The notes beneath the pieces were generated by a model that worked only from the letters and a program-made list of their open reading frames with translations, had not been told where the DNA came from and searched no databases. A program made the position numbers and the translations under genes. Positions 43,885 through 52,992 of a stretch of 64,000 nucleotides of DNA are shown in pieces. Source of the DNA: Ruegeria haliotis. Lineage in GTDB: Bacteria > Pseudomonadota > Alphaproteobacteria > Rhodobacterales > Rhodobacteraceae. The DNA is taken from the NCBI RefSeq assembly GCF_013377785.1, contig NZ_JABXWT010000004.1:159169-223168 (forward strand). The letters run 5' to 3'. The stretch's first letter is position 1. Every line of letters starts with the position of its first letter.

Positions 43885-45147
43885 TTAGCCATTTTCCATT
43901 TGATGACGCAGGGCATCCGACACGATGTCGCGCCATTCGCCCGATTGCTGCATGATTGCCAGACCCTGATTGAGCGTCTCAAGGATAGCTTCCCCATCAG
44001 GATTATCTTTGTGGGTCATGACGTTAAGCGACTTAATCGCCGCCAGGTTGGGGTTCTCGACGATGCGATGTTCGTAACCCAACCGGCTGATTGCTTCGAC
44101 AGCCAGATGTGCCTCGATGGCAACGATGTCGGCAGTGCCATTCATAACCGCATGAAAGCAGTCATCCGGTGAGACAGGGCGCATCATGGTGATTGCCGGT
44201 TCATAAAGGCCAACCGCGTCCATGTGCGATACGGACCAACCCTCGGGGCGACAAATCGTGGTGCCCGCAAAGTCGACGTACGTCAGCGTTTCCTCATAAC
44301 CCGAACCTTCGCGGGCAAAAAACGTGTCCACAACTTCGTAGAACGGGTTCGAGAAATTGTAGGTCTCGCAGCGCGTGCGGTCTTTTTCCGACAGCGCCTC
44401 GGCCTCTTCGCAATTGGGACGTGACCAAGGGAAGGTTCCATCAAAGGCCAGCGTCGGCATCAGAAGATCCAGATGCGATGACCAGTCATTGACGAACTGG
44501 ATTTTGTAAGATTGCTCTGGTGCGGCACGCAGCATCGCCGTTTCAACGAGATATGTGTAAAGGCCGCGGTTGGGCAGTGCTTCGTCCGTGAAGGGGGCAT
44601 AGTTGCCACCCGTGATCAGCAGCACCTGGCGGTCGCGAATGTTGGGGCGCTCGCCATCGTCTGCATTTCGGATCAATGCGGCCCCTTCGGCACGGGCTGC
44701 TTCGATTTCTTCCTTTGCGGTTGCTTTGGCAGAAATCACTGCCTCTTCACTGGCTTTCTTTGCCTCGGCTTCGGCGGCTGCTACGCGGGCTTCAGCGTCT
44801 GCGATAGCCTTTTCAGCACGCTCTTCCGCAGCCTGGACCAATTGCGCTGCCATTTCAGCGGCGAGGCGCTCGGCTTCTGTATCCGCCAGAGTTGGTGCGC
44901 GCCCAATATCTTCAAGACAAGGCAGGGTCAGAACATCACCGACGCGAATGATGTTCGGGTTGGACCCGATAACATCGCGGTTGGCCTCGAATATGATGCG
45001 GAAATCTTCGGTCGAATAGACTTCGATCGTCAATTCTCGCAGGCTGTCGCCCGCTTGAATTTCATAAGTCGAACATGCCTCTTGTGCCGAAGCCGCGCCT
45101 GTTGCGGCGGCAAGGGCAAGACTTGATATGATCAGGTGTTTTTTCAT
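43885..45147 (-). CDS. Periplasmic LysM + solute-binding protein with coiled coil, copy 2
   Basis: A 420-residue paralogue of the protein at 42734. It has a signal peptide (end near ASAQ-EA), a LysM domain (about 27-77, 'YEIQAGDSLRELTIEVYS'), then an Ala/Glu-rich coiled coil (about 88-165) that copy 1 lacks. The solute-binding-like domain follows ('VLLITGGNYAPFTDEAL', 'FVNDWSSHLDLLMPTLAFDG', 'CHAVMNGTADIVAIEA' region). Shared 'ND/DDWSSHL', 'TICR..GWS' and 'GTAD' blocks show common origin. AGGACC lies before the ATG. It could be a peptidoglycan-anchored sensor for a small molecule or glycan fragment. Confidence 0.82.
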   Translation of the reverse strand: MKKHLIISSLALAAATGAASAQEACSTYEIQAGDSLRELTIEVYSTEDFRIIFEANRDVIGSNPNIIRVGDVLTLPCLEDIGRAPTLADTEAERLAAEMAAQLVQAAEERAEKAIADAEARVAAAEAEAKKASEEAVISAKATAKEEIEAARAEGAALIRNADDGERPNIRDRQVLLITGGNYAPFTDEALPNRGLYTYLVETAMLRAAPEQSYKIQFVNDWSSHLDLLMPTLAFDGTFPWSRPNCEEAEALSEKDRTRCETYNFSNPFYEVVDTFFAREGSGYEETLTYVDFAGTTICRPEGWSVSHMDAVGLYEPAITMMRPVSPDDCFHAVMNGTADIVAIEAHLAVEAISRLGYEHRIVENPNLAAIKSLNVMTHKDNPDGEAILETLNQGLAIMQQSGEWRDIVSDALRHQMENG

Positions 45148-45169
45148 GGGTCCTGTTGCTTTGCCTTGT

Positions 45170-45955
45170 TTAGGGTCTTGTCAGTTTCACGACTGCGATT
45201 GATAGGTTGTCCTGATCCGGATCGCCCTTGACCTGAACAGCCTGCGACAGGGCATCGGCGATCTCTTGTGCCAATGCCTGTTTCTGTTCGCGCAGGACGG
45301 CTTGGATTTCGGCATCGCTGAGGTACTGCAATCCGTCGCTGCCCAGGATCAGAATATCTGTCGGAGCCAACGTCAGGGGGTCTTCGGGGCAATCAACCTT
45401 GGGGATCGCGGCCCCCATGATGACCGAGGTCAGCTGATTACGATCAGGATGCGTTTTTGCATCGGCCTCTGACAGAATCCCCTGGGCAACCTGCGCGTCA
45501 ATCACCGGTGCCATCGAGTGATCTTCGTTAATTTGCGCCAATTCCCCATCGCGGAAAAGATACAGCGGACTGTCACCGATCGAGATCCAGAATACGCGCT
45601 GCCCCAGAAACAAGACACCCAACAGCGTCGAGCCCATATTGAACCCATCGCCTTGTTGTTCGGAGTGATCGGCGATCGCGGCATTGGCCTGCATCGCAGC
45701 CAGTGGCAGCGCATCAACGACGGCACTCTCAGTCAGGCTATCGCCATCCAGCTCGGCATCCAGCGCGTCGCGCCAGCCCGAGATCACCAGTTCTGAGGCG
45801 ACCTCGCCGGCCTCATGACCGCCCATACCGTCAGCAATTACGACATAGCCCGCATTCACCGCGTCAAACATACGCGCGGCGATCGCATCCTCCTGCGTTT
45901 CTCGCTGACCCTGATTCAGAATCAGCGCAAGGTCATATGTCGGAGTAGCCAGCAT
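45170..45955 (-). CDS. PP2C-family Ser/Thr protein phosphatase
   Basis: A 261-residue PPM/PP2C phosphatase with all metal-binding motifs: 'GQRETQEDAI', 'VIADGMGGHEAGEVAS', 'MGSTLLGVLF', 'ISIGDSPLYLF', 'LGSDGLQYLS' and 'DQDNLSIAVV'. It should reverse phosphorylation by the kinase at 47151. The gene lies 3 bases after the FHA gene. Its pairing with kinase and FHA genes recalls the PpkA/PppA/Fha set of type VI secretion, but no secretion genes are present. Confidence 0.94.
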   Translation of the reverse strand: MLATPTYDLALILNQGQRETQEDAIAARMFDAVNAGYVVIADGMGGHEAGEVASELVISGWRDALDAELDGDSLTESAVVDALPLAAMQANAAIADHSEQQGDGFNMGSTLLGVLFLGQRVFWISIGDSPLYLFRDGELAQINEDHSMAPVIDAQVAQGILSEADAKTHPDRNQLTSVIMGAAIPKVDCPEDPLTLAPTDILILGSDGLQYLSDAEIQAVLREQKQALAQEIADALSQAVQVKGDPDQDNLSIAVVKLTRP

Positions 45956-45958
45956 CTA

Positions 45959-46960
45959 TCAGGAATCCCGCCAGTCAAAACCATCATCACAGAAGGCGGT
46001 GAAGCGGATCGAGGTTTCGCTGATGCGGACCAGATCACCATTGGACAATGCAACCGTACTGAGAACCGGTTTGCCATTCAGGCGCACCAGATTGGCCTTG
46101 CCACCATGACCCAAGTAACACTTGCGGTCCTCAGGGTCGTAGGCAATCACGGCGTGGCTGGCCCGCGATATTCCGGTATCACCAAAATCCAGTTGAATTG
46201 CTTGATCATCATTTCGACCGATCTGCATCAAGCCTTCGGTCAAGGTGATGCTGGCACCGCGGCCAGGGCCGCCGGTGATGACTAACCAGCCCACCGGAAA
46301 GGTCTCTTGCGCGGCTTCGGTTTTGGCCACGGGTTCCGCGGTTTCAATCAGGTCCTGAGCATGAGTGTCTGCGCGTTCAAAACCCAGGAATGTGGTTTTG
46401 ACACGAGACCGGCGGTCTTCGACCGGCGCGGGTGCAGCCTGTTCCGCCTCGGGCTGAATTACAGGTTCTGGCTGAGACTCCGGTGTTCGCACCGGCGTTT
46501 CGACAATGTCTTCTGCAATCACTTCAGGCTCAGTTACTGCACTCTCTTGGGGCTCGGTGGATGTCTCACCCTCGACCGCGTTTTCGCCGGTCAGATGCAG
46601 GGTTACGACCTGTTCGTCGTTGTCCGTTTCCTGCTCGGGTGCCACGGTCGGAATTTCGGTCGCGGTTTCTTCTTCCACGGCGGAGTCGTCAGCAAAGATG
46701 GACTCTTCTATTGGCTCTTCGGTTTCGGCAGCTTCACCTTCGGCGAAGTCGGGCATTTTGTCCTCGGGGATCAGTTCGTCTGTTTCCTCGTAAGGTTCAG
46801 ACGTCATGTTGCCGCCAGCCAAAGCTTCGCGCAGAGCGTTGAAATCCGCAATCGGTTCGGGTTTGTCTTCCGCAGGTTCGGTGCTATCCGCAGCGTCCGC
46901 TTCTTTTGCTTTGCCGGCACCTTCGAGAAGCCGGCTGAGAGGGCTTTTGTATTTGAACAT
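45959..46960 (-). CDS. FHA-domain phosphopeptide-binding protein with long acidic linker
   Basis: I chose ATG 46960 (MFKYKSPLSRLL) with AAGGTG 8 bases upstream; ATG 46999 is an alternative. The 333-residue protein has a short basic N-terminus, then some 180 residues rich in Glu, Ala, Pro and Thr that look disordered, and a C-terminal FHA domain (about 230-325). The FHA motifs are 'MQIGRNDDQ', 'ISRASHAVIAY' (Ser-x2-His) and 'VRLNGKPV'. It should bind phospho-Thr in partners of the kinase and may be phosphorylated in its Thr-rich linker. No membrane segment is seen. Confidence 0.9.
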   Translation of the reverse strand: MFKYKSPLSRLLEGAGKAKEADAADSTEPAEDKPEPIADFNALREALAGGNMTSEPYEETDELIPEDKMPDFAEGEAAETEEPIEESIFADDSAVEEETATEIPTVAPEQETDNDEQVVTLHLTGENAVEGETSTEPQESAVTEPEVIAEDIVETPVRTPESQPEPVIQPEAEQAAPAPVEDRRSRVKTTFLGFERADTHAQDLIETAEPVAKTEAAQETFPVGWLVITGGPGRGASITLTEGLMQIGRNDDQAIQLDFGDTGISRASHAVIAYDPEDRKCYLGHGGKANLVRLNGKPVLSTVALSNGDLVRISETSIRFTAFCDDGFDWRDS

Positions 46961-47150
46961 GGTGTCGACACCTTTGAATTTCTGGCACGGATAACTCATG
47001 CCGTAGGGCTGCTACTCACCTCTGCGCAAAACAACGCAGCGGCACTTATAATATTGAAAAACCTAGAAAACTTTTACGTTTCGCGACGGTCCGAGCCCGT
47101 CAGAGTGGCAGAATACAAGTTGCCACCCTCAGCAAACACACACTGGCAAA

Positions 47151-49259
47151 TCACTCCTGCACTAGCTGCATATCCGCAGTTGTCTCGGCCCCGTTCCGCA
47201 ACACAGTCAAGCGCGCCTGAGGTTGATCGTTGGAAACAAGATCGGCCAGTATCGCGTCCAGGCTTTCTGACCCGTCAAGAACTGTGCCGGTTTGTGCTTC
47301 GCTCAACAGCACATCCCCCTGCCGAAGCGTGCCAGCATTTTCAGATGGCACCTCCGAAACAACGGTTTGCCACCCGGCACCATCCGAACTCCGAACCGTG
47401 AAGGCATAGCCATTTTCGAGACCCACCGAACGGATGGCCGGCAGAGCCAGAAGCCCGTTCTGCGCGCGTGTTTTGCCCAGCGGGCGGTATCGTGCAGCGA
47501 CACGGGTATAACCGTCGGGGTCGACCTTGAGAGTGTCCAGCACCTGTGACGCAAAGGACACGTCGGGACGCACCGGTTTACTGTTCAATGTGAAGATTGT
47601 GGCCCCACGCTGGACCCACTCTCCAATGATCGCCATGTCGCTTTCGGGATTAACGCCGGTAATTGCAATCACAGTGCCAGTCGAACCGCGACGACGAGAC
47701 GTTGCGAACGGAATTTCAACATCCCAATGAGCAAAGGCGACCTGTGTTTCCGCCAGGTTAACCGGGTCGACCGGTGCGGATGGAGTCTCTGGCTCTGCTG
47801 CAACCTCAGCAACTTTGGGTTCAGCTTCTGTGACTTCCGGTTCCGCGGGGGCTGCTTCTGTGGCAGCTGGTCCCGCAGCTTCGGCTTGTGCCTGCTCGAC
47901 AGGCGGCTCTGAAATAGCTTCTGGTTCAACTTCCGCTTCGGCGGGCTGTGGTGCGGGTTCCACAGCAACTGCTGCAGTTTCCGTTTCAGGCTCGGCTTTG
48001 TCGCCCGACAACACGAAAAAGCCACCTGCGGCAAGGGCCACGGCTACGACCGCAGCTCCGGCAATCAGTTTGCCGCTGCCACCCGATCCGCTGTGGACAA
48101 CGGTATCAACAGCAACCGGAGGCTCTTCTTTGGCGGAGAATTTTGCCAGTTCTTCTTCTTTTTTGTCTTCATTCCCCAATGCGATGTCGGGGTTACCGGC
48201 CAGAAGAGCGGTCACAACGGCCTCGGCATTTTCACTCTCGGCTTTGATCCGGGCCTTTTCGGCGTCTTTGTCCTTGCGGTCCATTCCGACGATGACGGAC
48301 ACTGGGCGATAAGCGAAAGTATCGAACATCACGCCCGGACCACGGAACATGCGCAGCCAGTCCAAGGCCGTTTGCAGACGGTCAGTGGCGTGAACTTCCA
48401 TCGCCTTATCGACCGCTTCCAGGAACCCTTCGGGATAACCTTCAAAACGCCCGGCCAACGGGGTATAGGGATCGTCCTGACTGTTGTTGAACGCATTCAG
48501 GCGGGTCTGGCCGTCAATTGGGCGTTCGCCACTGATCGCATGATACAATGTGGCGGCCAGAACATAGAGATCGCTGCTGGGGCCTTGCTCAGCTCCGCGA
48601 ACGTAGAATTCGTGAGGCGAATACCCATCCTTGATCACCCGCAGGGTCAAAAGCGCCGCTGACTTGTTTGCGGCCTGTTCACGCGCTGCACCAAAGTCGA
48701 TCAGAACCGGGTCGCCATTCTCATCAATCAAAATGTTGTCGGGAGAGATATCGCGATGCAACATGCCGCTTTGATGGATGAAAGACACCGCAGACAGCAT
48801 CTTTTCGGTGACCTGAACGATGAAATCCGGGCCACTGTCATTGTCGGCATTTTCAACATAGTCCAACAGATCGCAACCGCGGATCAGATCCATCGCGATG
48901 TAGGCGGTGTCGTTGTCTTCGAACACTTGGTGCACATCCACGATATTTGGATGCACCAACCGTGCGTGGTTGCGAGCCTCCTGAATGAACAGGTCGATGA
49001 TCGCGCGCAGATCGTCCTTGTGCGCAGAATCAGCCGGTTCAACCAGATCGCCGTTTCGGCGACACAACGCACTTGGGAAACATTCTTTGATTACGACATC
49101 GCGCTCAAGGCTGTCGCGTGCAAGATAAGTGATCCCAAATCCACCATTGCTAAGGTAGCGGAGGATCTCGTACTGCCCGCGCAAAAGCTTTGCGCCCGGT
49201 TGCAGTCCCTCAATTTTTGATTCGTCGTGCGATGCACCGACAGCCTGGTTGTGGCTCAT
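47151..49259 (-). CDS. Transmembrane Ser/Thr protein kinase with PDZ-like outer domain
   Basis: A 702-residue kinase. The catalytic domain spans about 28-310: glycine loop 'LSNGGFGITYLA', ATP Lys58 in 'VVIKEC', 'HRDISPDN' at 168-175 and DFG at 188-190. The usual Lys after HRD-x is Ser (HRDIS). A juxtamembrane region, one transmembrane helix (about 397-417) and a Pro/Ala/Glu-rich linker (420-500) follow. The C-terminal periplasmic part (500-702) ends with a PDZ-like fold ('LENGYAFTVRSSDGAGW', 'LRQGDVLLSEAQTGTVL'). This layout suits a receptor that passes an envelope signal to cytoplasmic targets. The FHA and phosphatase genes follow. Confidence 0.9.
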   Translation of the reverse strand: MSHNQAVGASHDESKIEGLQPGAKLLRGQYEILRYLSNGGFGITYLARDSLERDVVIKECFPSALCRRNGDLVEPADSAHKDDLRAIIDLFIQEARNHARLVHPNIVDVHQVFEDNDTAYIAMDLIRGCDLLDYVENADNDSGPDFIVQVTEKMLSAVSFIHQSGMLHRDISPDNILIDENGDPVLIDFGAAREQAANKSAALLTLRVIKDGYSPHEFYVRGAEQGPSSDLYVLAATLYHAISGERPIDGQTRLNAFNNSQDDPYTPLAGRFEGYPEGFLEAVDKAMEVHATDRLQTALDWLRMFRGPGVMFDTFAYRPVSVIVGMDRKDKDAEKARIKAESENAEAVVTALLAGNPDIALGNEDKKEEELAKFSAKEEPPVAVDTVVHSGSGGSGKLIAGAAVVAVALAAGGFFVLSGDKAEPETETAAVAVEPAPQPAEAEVEPEAISEPPVEQAQAEAAGPAATEAAPAEPEVTEAEPKVAEVAAEPETPSAPVDPVNLAETQVAFAHWDVEIPFATSRRRGSTGTVIAITGVNPESDMAIIGEWVQRGATIFTLNSKPVRPDVSFASQVLDTLKVDPDGYTRVAARYRPLGKTRAQNGLLALPAIRSVGLENGYAFTVRSSDGAGWQTVVSEVPSENAGTLRQGDVLLSEAQTGTVLDGSESLDAILADLVSNDQPQARLTVLRNGAETTADMQLVQE

Positions 49260-49599
49260 TTCATTCCGCCCGTTCTACTCGTTTTTGCGGTTTAATTAAC
49301 AGGGCAAACAACCCGCGAACTCACAACCAAACACAACCGCAGGACACTTGAGAACGGTTAGACGGTTCAAATTTGACTTTATTGGGGCCGCCTGATGGCT
49401 TCACTAAGGACCGCTTTCCTGCAAAGACCGTATTTGGTGCCTAAATGCGTTACTTATACTACATGTTGATTATCGAAGTGCTAAAATCGAAAACTGATGC
49501 ACTAGTTTCACGCATTGGTCTCTGAATTCGAAACAATTAAGAATCGATTCCAGCCGAGCTCGAATCGCTGCACTGCAGCTCAATTCTGGCGGGAAGACG
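49260..49599. other. Gap between short dynamin-like gene and kinase gene
   Basis: About 340 bases, the largest break in the minus-strand run. A short palindrome GCTGCACTGCAGC (49566-49578) follows the dynamin-like gene. The rest is AT-rich and may hold a promoter for the kinase, FHA, phosphatase and LysM genes, so the run may be two transcripts. No gene is supported. Confidence 0.5.
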
Positions 49600-50886
49600 T
49601 CAGGTTCCGGTCTTGGACTGCGCTGCCGCGACTGTGCTGCCAGCCCAGGCCAGGTTGTCACCCAGCTGTGCCAGAATGCTGATCGCGTCTCTCAGCGGGG
49701 CATCACCGCATTCAAATTGCAACAGCAGTAGTAAGTCCGTCGCCTTTTCGAATTCAGCTGGAATCCAATCTGCGTCCGGGTCGATTTCGCCACCCTGTTC
49801 CAAACGCTCGGCAAAATCTTCGACAATTTCCTGACAGCTTTGCAGGAACGCAGCCGGCTCGATATCCGCCGACTCACGCAGGTCTTCGTAGATGCTGGTA
49901 ATTGCGGCGAGCCAATCCTCAAGGATGGGATTGTTCAGCGGTGGCAGGGCCGATCCCAGTGTCGAATGCATAGATGGGCCATCATCAGCAGCCTGTTCCG
50001 TTTCCGGTCCGCGCAAAGTTTCCAGGTAGGGCAGGAAATCTTGCTGCAGATCCTTTCGCGCGGCCTTCAGATCGTTCTGGCGCCGATTCGAAGCCGCTTC
50101 CAATACATGTTCGGCCAGATGTTGACCGCCGCACTTCTCCCAAAGGGCAAAATCGGGTTCAGGTTCTTGCGCCATTGCCTTCACCGCAACCGGAGTTCCG
50201 ATCGGGACAACAGCACGGAACATTCCATCCTTTTCCTTGTTCATGCGGGTCAGTACACGGTCCAGCGAGTCGCGCACTGGCGGTAGATCGGCATGGGTTA
50301 CCGCCAAAAGGCTGTTGGCCCGTAGTTCCGATGGGACCTGAGCCCATAGATGGCGTTCAGTTTCACGCCAGGCGTTGGTGCCGTTGGTGCACCAGATCGC
50401 ACAATCGACAAATTTCAGCAGATCAAGCGTCGGCTTGTATGTCTCGTCGAGCGCCCCCGAACCCGGCAGGTCAAATAACGAAATTTCTCGCAGGGCAGGG
50501 GTGTTCAACCCCACCGAGATAAAATCAGGGTTGTCAGCCGCTGCCTTCTCCAGCGCAATACCGGAATAGATCTTGGGTTCTTTGTCCCACCAACCCACCG
50601 TTGTTTCGGGCACGTCGGCATAAGCGACGATCACCAATGGCAGTTTCAGGTGTTGTGGCCCAGTCGGCAGGATATCGGCCCCGGCCAACATATTGGCGAG
50701 ACTTGATTTGCCGGCCCCGAATTCCCCGGCAAAACCGATGTTGACCGCATTGGACAAACGCTCGGCATGGGCCAGCGCGCGCGTCCGCATATCTTCCAGC
50801 CCCTCATCAGATGGCAAGGTTTCCGTTGCGGTCAAAAAGCGCTCTAGTTGAAGCACTTCCTGTTCGGTTCCGGGAAATTCAATCAT
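49600..50886 (-). CDS. Short dynamin-like GTPase A2
   Basis: A 428-residue GTPase of the dynamin superfamily. P-loop GEFGAGKSS is at residues 54-62, G3 DLPGSG at 139-144 and G4 THAD at 197-200. It shares 'AIWCT..T.AWRETER' with the short paralogue at 54343. The switch I Thr of that paralogue (TATQLP) is not kept; the aligned stretch here reads 'QHLKLP', which may weaken GTP hydrolysis. Helical segments fill the C-terminal half, without a clear membrane helix. The ATG overlaps the stop of the long GTPase gene as ATGA, so the two products are probably made in fixed ratio. Confidence 0.87.
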   Translation of the reverse strand: MIEFPGTEQEVLQLERFLTATETLPSDEGLEDMRTRALAHAERLSNAVNIGFAGEFGAGKSSLANMLAGADILPTGPQHLKLPLVIVAYADVPETTVGWWDKEPKIYSGIALEKAAADNPDFISVGLNTPALREISLFDLPGSGALDETYKPTLDLLKFVDCAIWCTNGTNAWRETERHLWAQVPSELRANSLLAVTHADLPPVRDSLDRVLTRMNKEKDGMFRAVVPIGTPVAVKAMAQEPEPDFALWEKCGGQHLAEHVLEAASNRRQNDLKAARKDLQQDFLPYLETLRGPETEQAADDGPSMHSTLGSALPPLNNPILEDWLAAITSIYEDLRESADIEPAAFLQSCQEIVEDFAERLEQGGEIDPDADWIPAEFEKATDLLLLLQFECGDAPLRDAISILAQLGDNLAWAGSTVAAAQSKTGT

Positions 50887-52925
50887 TCCGCAGCCTCTGC
50901 TTGTCTGTCATCCGCATTGCCCGTCCCGAAGACGGTTTCTAACTCGTCGGTTATGCGGCGCGCCCGGTCGAACGCGTTTTGCGCTTCGGCCTGTGCATTG
51001 GTTTCTCCAGCCCCGGATCGATGCTCGAGATGTCCGGCCAAAAGCGCCAGATAATGATCCAGAACCGTATTCAACCGTTCCAACAGGTCTTCACGTGCAG
51101 TATCGATCAGATCGTCACCGATCAATTCGAATTCCTGCACGATCATCTTCTCTGCACGCAACACCACACTATTGCGCGATATCAGACGCGACAACCAATT
51201 CACCCGCAGCTCCACCGTTATGCCACGGGTCAGGGCTGTTGTGTCGGGGCGGAACCAACGGACTGCACTTGTGTTCATCCGGTTGTCGATCGGCTCTTGC
51301 CAGCCGGGCAGGGCCCGCAGGGCAGCGTTGCTTTGCATGTCGATGGCGTACAGCTCACTCAACATGCGCTGGCGGACCACTTGAGACGCGCCCTGAACCA
51401 GTTCCCTCATACGCTCGCGTAGAGGAGTAAAGTTCAATTCTGTCGCGTCACCCTTGGCCAGCAAGGGTGAATGACCATCGGGTCCACGCACAACACCGGA
51501 TACCACCTCGGCCACGGTATCATCCATGACACCCCGCAGATTGGCCAGAACGTCGTCCATGTCTCCGGTGATCTCTTGCGTCTTGTCCGCAACCAATGTG
51601 CGCAACTCAGTCAGCGTTTTGTCGTTTTCGTCTGCGTTCGTCGAGATCGCACTGTCATCGTCTTCCAATGCGCGCAGATATACCTGAGAACGTTCAAGTT
51701 CGCCCAATGCAAAACTGTTGAGATGTTGCCACGCCATCTGCAGCTGTTCACTGCGCGGGCCGTCGGTCAGGGCCTGGGTCACATGACGGCGGAGATCCGG
51801 CAAGCCCGAGGCGATCATGGCAGCAAAACGCAGAACCGCCTCTCGGCTGATCGGGCCGGGACCTTGCTTGATCTCCTCAACGCCGTCCAGATATTGCTTC
51901 ATCTGTTCGGGATGCGCGCGCAACCAGGCCAGCACGTGGTCATGGTTCACACCGGTTTCATCGCCCGTCAGGGCGTAATGAGCCCACTGGGCGCTGCCCA
52001 TCAACACATCAATATCCGAGTTGCCAAGCGCCTTTTCCAACCCATCCAATACGTCAACGCGCACTTTGGTGGCATCTTCGGCGCCGCCACCCAGCTCATC
52101 CACCCGATTGATGAACACCACGATCTGACCAAGTTCCAGAGCCTGCATCAGACGGAACAGTTTCAGATCGGCACGCGACAAGGCCTGATGCGCCGACAAG
52201 ACGACAACAAAGAAATCGGATTCCTTGAGATACTGGCGTGAGATCTCTTCGCGGATCAGCAGCGGGTCATTCACGCCCGGCGTATCCGTTACGGTCAGAG
52301 GAAACGGGAAATGACCGATATCAAAATAGACCTCGGCCTTGCGGGTGATGTCGCTGTAAAGTCCGCGATCCGAGCCGGGATCGTGGCTTTCGTCCTCGGC
52401 CGGGTCGTCGCCGGCGCATACGTAGCGCGCCAGATCATCCGAATTGAGGTGTTCCAGATCGTGATGCTGACCCAACAGCTGTTCATAGCTGTCACCCAGA
52501 CGCCGACGCGCCCGTGTCTTCATCGCGTCGACCTGCTCCTCGATCATCTCGCGCTTATAGCTGTCCTCGTCATCGGGGAACATGTTGCGCAGCTCTTCAC
52601 CTTCGGCGATCAGGGATTGCCATTGGTGGTTGTCGAAGAAGTGAAACTCGGCCCCGTCCGTCCGGCCGGAAGGATGCCCGAAATGCATATCTGTGATGAC
52701 AGTGGTCCAGGGGTTCACATCCGAAGGCAAATACTCAGCCTGCCCGGTGAACCCATTGATCAAACGGGATTTCCCTGCCTTGATTTGCCCCACAAAGGCA
52801 ATCGAAGGTTTCAGACCCGACAGGTCACCGATGATACGTGAAATGAACTGACGGGTTTCGTCGTTGCTCGTTTCATTCATGTTCTCGGCGATGCGAATTA
52901 ACTCGCGGCGACTTGTTTCACTCAT
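50883..52925 (-). CDS. Long dynamin-like GTPase B2
   Basis: A 680-residue dynamin-superfamily GTPase. P-loop GQIKAGKS is at 46-53, a switch I region 'LPSDVNPWTTVIT' at 66-78, G3 DTPGVND at 214-220 and G4 NRVDEL at 273-278. The long helical C-terminal half (about 380-660) would form the stalk-like bundle. No strong transmembrane helix is seen. It is a paralogue of the protein at 56109 (same 'SDVNPWT', 'TDTPGVND' and 'VVLSA.QAL' blocks) and is coupled to the short GTPase gene downstream. It likely acts at the inner membrane in remodelling, but this is inference from the family. Confidence 0.9.
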   Translation of the reverse strand: MSETSRRELIRIAENMNETSNDETRQFISRIIGDLSGLKPSIAFVGQIKAGKSRLINGFTGQAEYLPSDVNPWTTVITDMHFGHPSGRTDGAEFHFFDNHQWQSLIAEGEELRNMFPDDEDSYKREMIEEQVDAMKTRARRRLGDSYEQLLGQHHDLEHLNSDDLARYVCAGDDPAEDESHDPGSDRGLYSDITRKAEVYFDIGHFPFPLTVTDTPGVNDPLLIREEISRQYLKESDFFVVVLSAHQALSRADLKLFRLMQALELGQIVVFINRVDELGGGAEDATKVRVDVLDGLEKALGNSDIDVLMGSAQWAHYALTGDETGVNHDHVLAWLRAHPEQMKQYLDGVEEIKQGPGPISREAVLRFAAMIASGLPDLRRHVTQALTDGPRSEQLQMAWQHLNSFALGELERSQVYLRALEDDDSAISTNADENDKTLTELRTLVADKTQEITGDMDDVLANLRGVMDDTVAEVVSGVVRGPDGHSPLLAKGDATELNFTPLRERMRELVQGASQVVRQRMLSELYAIDMQSNAALRALPGWQEPIDNRMNTSAVRWFRPDTTALTRGITVELRVNWLSRLISRNSVVLRAEKMIVQEFELIGDDLIDTAREDLLERLNTVLDHYLALLAGHLEHRSGAGETNAQAEAQNAFDRARRITDELETVFGTGNADDRQAEAAE

Positions 52926-52992
52926 AACCTATACCCTGATAACTCATAACAACGGATCGAATTAGTCAAAAACTTGAATGTTATGGGCGCAA

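Noticed and set aside
46307..47401. 364-codon plus-strand frame rich in Phe and Gly
   Set aside because: Antisense to the FHA protein's acidic low-complexity linker and the kinase end; composition is a by-product of the Glu codons on the other strand.
45170..49259. Type VI secretion regulatory module
   Set aside because: Kinase, FHA and PP2C genes recall PpkA/Fha/PppA, but no Tss structural gene, Hcp or VgrG is in the window; the neighbours are dynamin-like GTPases.
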